Of a stretch of DNA of 5,629 nucleotides, positions 1-4,531 are shown piece by piece; position 1 is the stretch's first letter; every line of letters starts with the position of its first letter. The position numbers and the translations under genes are program-made. Source of the stretch: Lachnospiraceae bacterium (lineage in GTDB: Bacteria; Bacillota; Clostridia; Lachnospirales; Lachnospiraceae); the NCBI GenBank assembly GCA_024403585.1, contig JAKSRN010000128.1, positions 1 through 5,629 on the forward strand. Reading direction: 5' to 3'. The notes under the pieces were generated by a model. It was not told where the DNA came from and made no database searches. It saw nothing but the letters and a program-made list of their open reading frames with translations.

Positions 1-405
1 CTCCAGCAATTCTGTCGCATTCGGAACATTTGAACCGGCAAACATCACAAACAGATTATAGACATCTGTTGCATAGATGGATTCCGTAAGCTTTTTCTGT
101 CCGGAAAGATAGTGTGCAAGACCATAAATTATTCCATTCTGTTTTTCATTCGTCGCATGTAAGCGGTTTGCCAGAACAGATTTACGCATATCCGTATCCA
201 CAAGGAGCACTCTCTTATCCGACTCGCTAAAGGATCTGGCCAGATTAAAGGCCACCGTACTTTTTCCTTCATCGGGAACCGTACTTGTTACAAGAATTAC
301 CTTAACGTCATCACCGCAAAACTGAATATTATTTCGCAATACACGAAGTGATTCTCTCATACTGTTGCTTTGCTCCGGCAACGCTGTAAATTTAATAGTA
401 TCCAT
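1..405 (-). CDS. CpsD/CapB-family bacterial tyrosine kinase (BY-kinase), N-terminal part only
   Basis: Translating the minus strand from ATG 405-403 gives 135 residues open to the window edge, beginning MDTIKFTALPEQ. Visible motifs are an EX2RX2R oligomerisation motif (E18, R21, R24), a Walker A P-loop at about 40-50 (TSTVPDEGKST, K48) and the BY-kinase-specific Walker A' at 67-74 (LLVDTDMR, D70 and D72). Proteins of this family are cytoplasmic ATP-dependent tyrosine autokinases that control chain length and export of capsular or extracellular polysaccharide, with a membrane adaptor (CpsC/Wzz type) as activator. The absence of an N-terminal membrane segment fits the split Firmicutes form. The usual PPNPxELL stretch reads GSNVPNATELLE (124-135), a mild divergence. 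Walker B and the C-terminal tyrosine cluster lie outside the window. The start is backed by AGGTG six bases upstream. The adaptor gene is not directly upstream; the alpha-galactosidase is. A MinD/ParA-like ATPase is the alternative, but the EX2RX2R and Walker A' pair argue for a BY-kinase. Confidence 0.92.
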   Translation of the reverse strand, partial: MDTIKFTALPEQSNSMRESLRVLRNNIQFCGDDVKVILVTSTVPDEGKSTVAFNLARSFSESDKRVLLVDTDMRKSVLANRLHATNEKQNGIIYGLAHYLSGQKKLTESIYATDVYNLFVMFAGSNVPNATELLE

Positions 406-411
406 CAATTA

Positions 412-420
412 CACCTGCCT
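412..420 (-). promoter_or_regulatory. Ribosome binding site of the BY-kinase gene
   Basis: On the minus strand AGGCAGGTG is followed by the six bases TAATTG and then ATG at 405-403. It fixes the kinase start at MDTIKF rather than at the internal Met16. Confidence 0.7.
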
Positions 421-430
421 CTTCCTTCTG

Positions 431-452
431 GCACTATACGTTCCTATAGCAC
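431..452 (-). promoter_or_regulatory. Leader hairpin upstream of the BY-kinase gene
   Basis: The minus-strand RNA reads GUGCUAUA, a six-base loop GGAACG, then UAUAGUGC. The arms form eight pairs, two of them adjacent G-U wobbles that would be mismatches in the plus-strand RNA, so the fold suits the direction of transcription. The two arms also contain a 7-bp direct repeat in the DNA (GCACTAT at 431-437 and 449-455). It lies between the candidate promoter and the ribosome binding site, so it would be close to the 5' end of the mRNA. It could stabilise the transcript, act as an operator, or be a target for an antitermination protein. No T-run follows it, so it is not a terminator. Confidence 0.45.
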
Positions 453-460
453 TATCATAT

Positions 461-489
461 ATTTTAAAACGAAAACAACGCTGGCACAA
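461..489 (-). promoter_or_regulatory. Candidate promoter for the BY-kinase gene
   Basis: On the minus strand TTGTGC (489-484, three of six to consensus) is followed after 17 bases by TAAAAT (466-461, five of six). Transcription would begin near 454, giving a leader of about 50 nt that starts with the hairpin. A second -10-like box, TATGAT at 459-454, has no matching -35 at normal spacing. No convincing intrinsic terminator was found between the alpha-galactosidase stop at 573 and this point, so read-through from the upstream gene is also possible. Confidence 0.35.
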
Positions 490-572
490 GAAAACAGATT
501 GTTATATGTTACAGTTTCTTTTCGAGATGCAACCGATCATTAATCTCTGAATCAAGCATCAATATGTGAACT

Positions 573-2762
573 TCAGGCTTTGATCTCAATCTGGAATGCA
601 GAATAATCCTGCACATCTCTCGGAACAGGGATACCTACTCTCATAAGAGCTGCACCTGACACTATGACGCTTCCTGCAATATCGCCTGAAACCGTATACT
701 GCAGGTCTTTATCAAGACCTTTTACCTTCACATATTCCTGTGGTCCGTTTACAGTCTGATTGGTAATTACAATGCTTAAAAGACTCTCCTTCTTGTCCTT
801 GGAAACTGACTGCCATGCAGTAAAGTTACCTGTACTGAATGGATTGGTCAGTCTGTAATAATCTCCTTCGGAAATCAGTTTAAAGTATTTTTTGAATCGT
901 TTACTCATCTTCTGACAACCGGCAAGGATCTCCGGCTCCAGATGCGTAGCATCCAGCTCGTATCCAAAGGTTCCGCCCATGGCGATCACTGCTTTTGTAT
1001 CAAACGGAACATATGCGGTGGAGTCAGATACATGGGCACCCTGGGTACATGGCGGATAAAGGAAAGAAGCGCCATAGTGTAATTTCAGGTTATCGATCGG
1101 TTTTGTATTATCAGATGACCAGTACTGTGGATAATAGCTGAGCATAGCAAGATCGAATCTTCCACCACCACCGGAACAGCCTTCAAAGAGGATATCCGGA
1201 TGTGTTTTAATGATTCCGTCCATAATACGGTAAAGACCCAGTACCATTCTGTGAGCCAGCTCACCCTGTCGCTCGGAAGCAAGGGCATTGGACCAGAGGT
1301 CAGTGACAGAACGGTTGATATCCCACTTCATATATGCGATATTTGCATCGTCCAGAATGGCATTGACAGACTCGATCAGATAATCCTGTACATCCCTTCT
1401 GGATATATCCAGTGCCAGCTGCTCACGGCTGACGATGGCATCACGGCCAGGGATCTCCATCGCCCAGTCCGGATGTTTTCTGTAAAGATCAGAATCCACA
1501 GAAACCATCTCCGGCTCAAACCAGATACCAAATTTCATATCCAGTTCATTCACCTGTTTTACCAGATCATGCAATCCACAATGAATCTTATTTCTATTGA
1601 CGAACCAGTCACCAAGACCTGATTTATCATTGTCACGTTTTCCGAACCAGCCATCATCCATAACCAGCATCTCAACGCCCATTTTTTTAGCGGCTTTAGC
1701 AACTTCCACCAGTTTCTTATCATCAAAATCAAAGAAAACAGCTTCCCAGGTATTGATGAGGATCGGTCTCTCCTCATGCATGAATTTACTCCTGTTGAGA
1801 TTTGATCTGATAAAATCATGGTAAATATGAGTAATACCAGTAAGTCCTTTTTCTGTACAGGTCATTACTACTTCCGGTGCGGTGAATCGCTCACCTGCTT
1901 CTAAAAGGAAGTTAAAGTTCTTATTATTGATACCCATCTGAACACGAAGCTGATCATACTGATCCAGCTCCACTTCTGCCAGAAAGTTACCGGAATACAT
2001 CATAGCCATTCCATAGCAGGTACCAAAGTCTTCTGTTGCATCATGATCACAGAGGATCAGATAAGGGCTCTGCTGATGAGAAGAAGAACCACGTCCGGAT
2101 TCAAAACGGTGGATATGATGATTCACACACATTCTCTCCACCTGCTTTTCCTGACCATATCTGCCAGGGAAAGAAACAATATCTTTATCTGAACCGTTAG
2201 TAAAGTCCAGACAGGAAGCCATGATTTTTCTCAGATGAATGGTACCTGAACCAGCATTATAAACAAGTGTGGAACGAGTGATGATATCTTTCTCTTCGAA
2301 AACAGAATATAAAAGTGTTACTTCAACCAGGGAAACGGGATCAGCAAGTGTGATCTCGAGAGTATCTACAGTATCTTTCTCTGTTGCAAAACAGGTTGGA
2401 AGCCCATCCAGTGTAAACTTACCTGTTTTAATTCTATAATCTTTCACTTTACCGCCAAAAACCATACTTCCGTCAGCATTGACAACTTCCATGGAACTGG
2501 TACGGAAATCGCCCTGCTGGTAGGTAGAAAACTCCTGTGGCTGGGCATCCAGTGAGAATGTTCTGTCCTGGATAGATTCGATCGGATTGCCGGAAAAACC
2601 TCTGTCATACTGTTTGATCTGATAAGACACATCCTCATCCGGAATAGAAGGTCCATAATAGGTATGGATCAGATAGTCCAGGTTACCGATTTTCATCTGG
2701 TAAGTGGTATTCTTCGTATGTAATGAAAATGTTTTCTGCTTTTCATTAAAAATAATTGACAT
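573..2762 (-). CDS. Alpha-galactosidase, glycoside hydrolase family 36 (AgaA/RafA type)
   Basis: This 729-residue enzyme hydrolyses terminal alpha-1,6-linked galactose from melibiose, raffinose, stachyose and similar oligosaccharides by a retaining mechanism. It has no signal peptide, so it should act in the cytosol on imported sugars. The order is an N-terminal beta-supersandwich (about 1-330), a (beta/alpha)8 barrel (about 331-620) and a C-terminal beta-sandwich. The nucleophile is D481 in YMKWDINR and the acid/base is D551 in YWSSDNTKPID; the 70-residue spacing matches that recalled for the Geobacillus AgaA enzymes, which have the same total length. Substrate-site residues are W339 (NTWE), D369-D370 (MDDGW), R446 (SREQLALD), K479 and the CSGGGGRFD loop at 529-537. 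AGGAGA lies just upstream of the ATG. The nearest neighbours are a terminator-closed MATE operon and a polysaccharide kinase, so it looks monocistronic. No sugar transporter or regulator gene is in view. An alpha-N-acetylgalactosaminidase specificity within GH36 is less likely. The gene appears intact. Confidence 0.97.
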   Translation of the reverse strand: MSIIFNEKQKTFSLHTKNTTYQMKIGNLDYLIHTYYGPSIPDEDVSYQIKQYDRGFSGNPIESIQDRTFSLDAQPQEFSTYQQGDFRTSSMEVVNADGSMVFGGKVKDYRIKTGKFTLDGLPTCFATEKDTVDTLEITLADPVSLVEVTLLYSVFEEKDIITRSTLVYNAGSGTIHLRKIMASCLDFTNGSDKDIVSFPGRYGQEKQVERMCVNHHIHRFESGRGSSSHQQSPYLILCDHDATEDFGTCYGMAMMYSGNFLAEVELDQYDQLRVQMGINNKNFNFLLEAGERFTAPEVVMTCTEKGLTGITHIYHDFIRSNLNRSKFMHEERPILINTWEAVFFDFDDKKLVEVAKAAKKMGVEMLVMDDGWFGKRDNDKSGLGDWFVNRNKIHCGLHDLVKQVNELDMKFGIWFEPEMVSVDSDLYRKHPDWAMEIPGRDAIVSREQLALDISRRDVQDYLIESVNAILDDANIAYMKWDINRSVTDLWSNALASERQGELAHRMVLGLYRIMDGIIKTHPDILFEGCSGGGGRFDLAMLSYYPQYWSSDNTKPIDNLKLHYGASFLYPPCTQGAHVSDSTAYVPFDTKAVIAMGGTFGYELDATHLEPEILAGCQKMSKRFKKYFKLISEGDYYRLTNPFSTGNFTAWQSVSKDKKESLLSIVITNQTVNGPQEYVKVKGLDKDLQYTVSGDIAGSVIVSGAALMRVGIPVPRDVQDYSAFQIEIKA

Positions 2763-2767
2763 GTTGC

Positions 2768-2773
2768 TCTCCT
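2768..2773 (-). promoter_or_regulatory. Ribosome binding site of the alpha-galactosidase gene
   Basis: The minus strand shows AAAAAAGGAGA followed by GCAAC and the ATG at 2762-2760. The strong AGGAG at normal spacing settles the start codon. Confidence 0.85.
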
Positions 2774-2807
2774 TTTTTCTCTCAGTTCTATGTAAAGGAT
2801 ACTTGTA

Positions 2808-2848
2808 TTTGACACCATATGAATGCTTTCAAACCTGTTTATGTCAAA
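2808..2848. promoter_or_regulatory. Inverted repeat flanking a pseudo-palindrome, candidate operator region
   Basis: TTTGACA at 2808-2814 is the exact reverse complement of TGTCAAA at 2842-2848, with half-site centres 34 bp apart, about three helical turns. Between them, on the minus strand, lies TGAAAGCATTCA (2832-2821), a 12-bp sequence symmetric except for one pair. Its neighbourhood partly resembles a CcpA cre site but lacks the central CG. The repeats overlap the TTGACA box of a candidate promoter, so binding here would directly affect the alpha-galactosidase gene. The regulator is unknown. Confidence 0.35.
2819..2847 (-). promoter_or_regulatory. Candidate proximal promoter of the alpha-galactosidase gene
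   Basis: A perfect TTGACA box (2847-2842) is followed after 17 bases by ATTCAT (2824-2819), which matches the -10 consensus at only three of six places. Transcription would start near 2812, leaving a leader of about 50 nt. The perfect -35 with a poor -10, both inside dyad symmetry, could be a regulated promoter, but the weak -10 keeps confidence low. Confidence 0.35.
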
Positions 2849-2850
2849 AG

Positions 2851-2866
2851 CAATATTGATATATTG
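2851..2866. repeat. Short AT-rich inverted repeat
   Basis: CAATAT at 2851-2856 and ATATTG at 2861-2866 are exact reverse complements around TGAT. It may be a protein-binding site upstream of the alpha-galactosidase gene. In AT-rich DNA a 6-bp repeat can also arise by chance. Confidence 0.3.
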
Positions 2867-2883
2867 GCGTCAAGCAAAGTACC

Positions 2884-2910
2884 TGAACACGCAGCTCTGA
2901 CTCGTGTTCA
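2884..2910. promoter_or_regulatory. Perfect 8-bp inverted repeat next to the distal -10 box
   Basis: TGAACACG (2884-2891) and CGTGTTCA (2903-2910) are exact reverse complements with an 11-base spacer. On the minus strand the repeat begins just after the expected start point of the distal promoter, so it could be an operator at the start site or a 5' end hairpin in the mRNA. No T-run follows on either strand, which argues against a terminator. Confidence 0.5.
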
Positions 2911-2917
2911 ACAATGT

Positions 2918-2946
2918 ATTATAATATATTTTTATTCAAATAGAAA
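2918..2946 (-). promoter_or_regulatory. Candidate distal promoter with consensus -10, possibly bidirectional
   Basis: The minus strand has TTTCTA (2946-2941, three of six), 17 bases, then a perfect TATAAT (2923-2918). It would give the alpha-galactosidase gene a leader of about 150 nt carrying the 2884-2910 hairpin. TATTATAATA at 2917-2926 is a perfect palindrome, so the plus strand also has TATAAT (2920-2925), there with CTGACT (2897-2902, four of six) at 17 bases. The plus-strand version scores at least as well, and which strand is used cannot be settled by eye. Confidence 0.35.
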
Positions 2947-2975
2947 TTTAAAAAAGCATCATCTCACAAATAGTA

Positions 2976-3001
2976 TGCAGATTTCTCACATTGTATCTGC
3001 A
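2976..3001. repeat. Inverted repeat with 7-bp arms in the intergenic gap
   Basis: TGCAGAT (2976-2982) and ATCTGCA (2995-3001) are exact reverse complements around a 12-base loop. The repeat directly abuts the larger folded element at 3003-3072. An A-run at 2950-2955 gives a T6 tract downstream on the minus strand, but it is 20 bases from the stem, too far for an ordinary terminator. Confidence 0.4.
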
Positions 3002-3002
3002 A

Positions 3003-3072
3003 CCAAGTAGCCTGACTCCTAATGTACATTCGCCAAATGTCTGCCTATGTGTGAGCACACGCAGCCACTTGG
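3003..3072. other. Compact 70-nt branched inverted-repeat element, possible structured RNA or dispersed repeat
   Basis: CCAAGTAGC (3003-3011) pairs with GCCACTTGG (3064-3072), nine positions with one A-C clash on the plus strand that becomes a U-G wobble in minus-strand RNA. Inside are ACATT/AATGT (3026-3030 with 3036-3040, loop CGCCA) and GTGTG/CACAC (3049-3053 with 3056-3060), the latter enclosed by CTGC/GCAG (3041-3044 with 3061-3064). An alternative hairpin, AGCC/GGCT with a four-base loop, competes for the closing arm on the minus strand (3074-3063). The arrangement resembles a three-way junction, but it matches no riboswitch, tRNA or ribozyme that I recognise. No clear minus-strand promoter lies just upstream, so minus-strand RNA would need terminator read-through. 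A plus-strand RNA could come from the promoter near 2920. Confidence 0.4.
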
Positions 3073-3086
3073 CTCATCGTATATAC

Positions 3087-3127
3087 AAAAAAGAACGAAA
3101 TATCAGCTTATAGATACTTCGTTCTTT
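3087..3127 (-). terminator. Intrinsic terminator of the oxidoreductase-MATE operon
   Basis: In minus-strand RNA the arm AAAGAACGAAGUAUC (3127-3113) pairs with GAUAUUUCGUUCUUU (3104-3090) over 15 positions with one G-U wobble, around the eight-base loop UAUAAGCU. The descending arm runs into six consecutive U residues (3092-3087). The stem begins 25 bases past the MATE stop codon. The wobble pair would be an A-C mismatch on the plus strand and no good T-tail follows there, so the main direction is minus. Confidence 0.9.
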
Positions 3128-3130
3128 ATA

Positions 3131-3152
3131 TAGTCTTCTATTAGTCTTCTAT
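3131..3152. repeat. Perfect 11-bp tandem duplication abutting the MATE stop codon
   Basis: TAGTCTTCTAT occurs twice without a gap, at 3131-3141 and 3142-3152, and the next three bases are the complement of the MATE TAG stop. It probably arose by slippage. It lengthens the spacer between stop codon and terminator and does not change the protein. Confidence 0.8.
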
Positions 3153-4508
3153 CTAGGATACAGCCATATTCTTCTGGATTCTATGTAGAGTGACAAAGAA
3201 TGCGGTCATCTGGAATATTCCCGCTGCAGCCCATGCTGAACCATCCATCAGGAAGAGACCAAGCTGTCCTAAAACAGCAGGTAAAAAAGCAGTAGCACAG
3301 ATTCTTGCACCCATCTCACAGATACCGGAAAGCATCGGTGCAACTGTATTGCCGATTCCCTGCAGAGAATAACGGAAGAGGTTCATCAGATAACACATTG
3401 GCAGACAATATGCCATCACCATTGTATAACGATAGGTAACATCCAAAGCTGCCGCTGCATCCGTAACATCCTTTGAAAGGAACAGACCAACAATCTGGTG
3501 ACCAAAGAGTACCATGGTAAGCAGGATGATTCCTGCGATACAAAGACTGATCACGATTCCCCTGCGAATTCCGGAGCGGACACGGTCCATCTTCTTTGCA
3601 CCATAATTCTGTCCAAGAAAAGTGGAGGATGCAAAGCCAAATGCTGCTGATGAAGTATCCATCAGACCATGGAGTTTATTGGCTGCTGTACATCCCGCAA
3701 CAACAATATATCCATAGGCATTAATAACGGACTGTGCATAGATGCCTCCGATTACTGTAATGGACTGGGAAATTGCCTGCGGGATACCAAGACGGCACAG
3801 CTGTAAGATAATTGATTTGTCTGGCAGAAAATCTCCCTGCTGCATATGAAAAACGTCACTTTTTCTCATTACAGCATAACAATAGAGAAAAGCGATCAGC
3901 TGTGCCAGCAGTGTGGCAAAAGCAGCTCCAAGAATTCCCCATCGAAAAACTGCTACAAACAGAACATCCAGTCCCACATTGCAGAAACCGGCTACGATCA
4001 TTGCGATCAGAGGGGTCTTACCATCTCCTACAGCACGCAGGATAGCCGCTGCCATATTATAACCCAACACAATAAGAGATCCGGCATACATGGCTGTCAG
4101 ATAAGTTCTTGCACCTGAAAAGATTGAATCCTCTGTACCAAGTAATCTAAGCAGAGGTACTGCAGCACTTGTACTGACCACGGTATAAAGAATTCCAATT
4201 ACGATGGTTACAAGAATGCACATGCAAACCGATTTTCGGAATTTTTCCTTGTTACCTGATCCAAAATTTTGGGCAACCACAGCTGAAAAGCCCTGTGTAA
4301 GAGCAAGGATGCTCCATAACACCAGATAATAAAGCCAGTCACAGGCTCCAAGAGAAGCGAACGCGCTTACTCCAACATTGCGGCCAACAATGATTGCATC
4401 TACAATGGAATACATCTGCTGGCCAAGATTTGTAAGAATCAACGGAATAGCAAGCTGCAGCAAAAGCTTTGTAGTATTTCCGCTGGTCATATCAATAGAA
4501 CGATGCAT
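3153..4508 (-). CDS. MATE-family multidrug/metabolite efflux transporter
   Basis: This 451-residue inner-membrane protein belongs to the MATE (NorM/DinF-like) superfamily, cation-coupled antiporters that expel drugs or metabolites. The sequence is almost entirely hydrophobic helices, about twelve in number, arranged as two homologous halves. LAIPLILTNLGQQ (19-31) corresponds to LGIPQAISQSI (240-250), and AQNFGSGNKEKFRKSV (79-94) to GQNYGAKKMDRVRSGI (299-314). D37 in the first helix (VDAIIVG) matches the position of the coupling aspartate known in NorM-type proteins. GDGKTP (161-166) and LQGIGNTVAP (382-391) are typical loop motifs. The length is normal and the frame intact. The gene starts 23 nt after the oxidoreductase stop. 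The ATG has only a weak TTTGGG upstream, and an in-frame TGA two codons before it rules out a longer start, so translation may be coupled to the upstream gene. Met7 is an alternative start. The substrate cannot be read from sequence. Confidence 0.95.
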   Translation of the reverse strand: MHRSIDMTSGNTTKLLLQLAIPLILTNLGQQMYSIVDAIIVGRNVGVSAFASLGACDWLYYLVLWSILALTQGFSAVVAQNFGSGNKEKFRKSVCMCILVTIVIGILYTVVSTSAAVPLLRLLGTEDSIFSGARTYLTAMYAGSLIVLGYNMAAAILRAVGDGKTPLIAMIVAGFCNVGLDVLFVAVFRWGILGAAFATLLAQLIAFLYCYAVMRKSDVFHMQQGDFLPDKSIILQLCRLGIPQAISQSITVIGGIYAQSVINAYGYIVVAGCTAANKLHGLMDTSSAAFGFASSTFLGQNYGAKKMDRVRSGIRRGIVISLCIAGIILLTMVLFGHQIVGLFLSKDVTDAAAALDVTYRYTMVMAYCLPMCYLMNLFRYSLQGIGNTVAPMLSGICEMGARICATAFLPAVLGQLGLFLMDGSAWAAAGIFQMTAFFVTLHRIQKNMAVS

Positions 4509-4531
4509 AAATCAAACCCAAACGATATACA

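Noticed and set aside
365..550. 61-codon plus-strand open frame with a hydrophobic start
   Set aside because: It overlaps the start, ribosome binding site and leader of the kinase gene on the opposite strand, has no convincing ribosome binding site and resembles no known family.
1200..1622. 140-codon plus-strand open frame inside the alpha-galactosidase gene
   Set aside because: It lies wholly antisense to a well-conserved GH36 coding region and has no recognisable domain, so it is a shadow frame.
2950..2978. Possible terminator or antiterminator switch: GCAT/ATGC stem followed by T6 on the minus strand, overlapping the TGCAGAT/ATCTGCA hairpin
   Set aside because: The terminator stem would have only four pairs and a long loop, too weak to support a riboswitch-like switch, and no aptamer class is recognised upstream.
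2819..3010. 63-codon plus-strand open frame in the intergenic gap
   Set aside because: There is no ribosome binding site before its ATG, the composition is not protein-like, and it runs through several inverted repeats and both candidate alpha-galactosidase promoters.
3003..3072. tRNA or tRNA-like gene, because of the 70-base length and closing stem
   Set aside because: There is no T-loop motif, no anticodon arm at the right place and no CCA-compatible acceptor architecture.
3045..3077. Ten-residue minus-strand leader peptide frame (MSQVAACAHT)
   Set aside because: No Shine-Dalgarno sequence precedes it, it starts just after the MATE terminator, and it has no run of codons suggesting attenuation.
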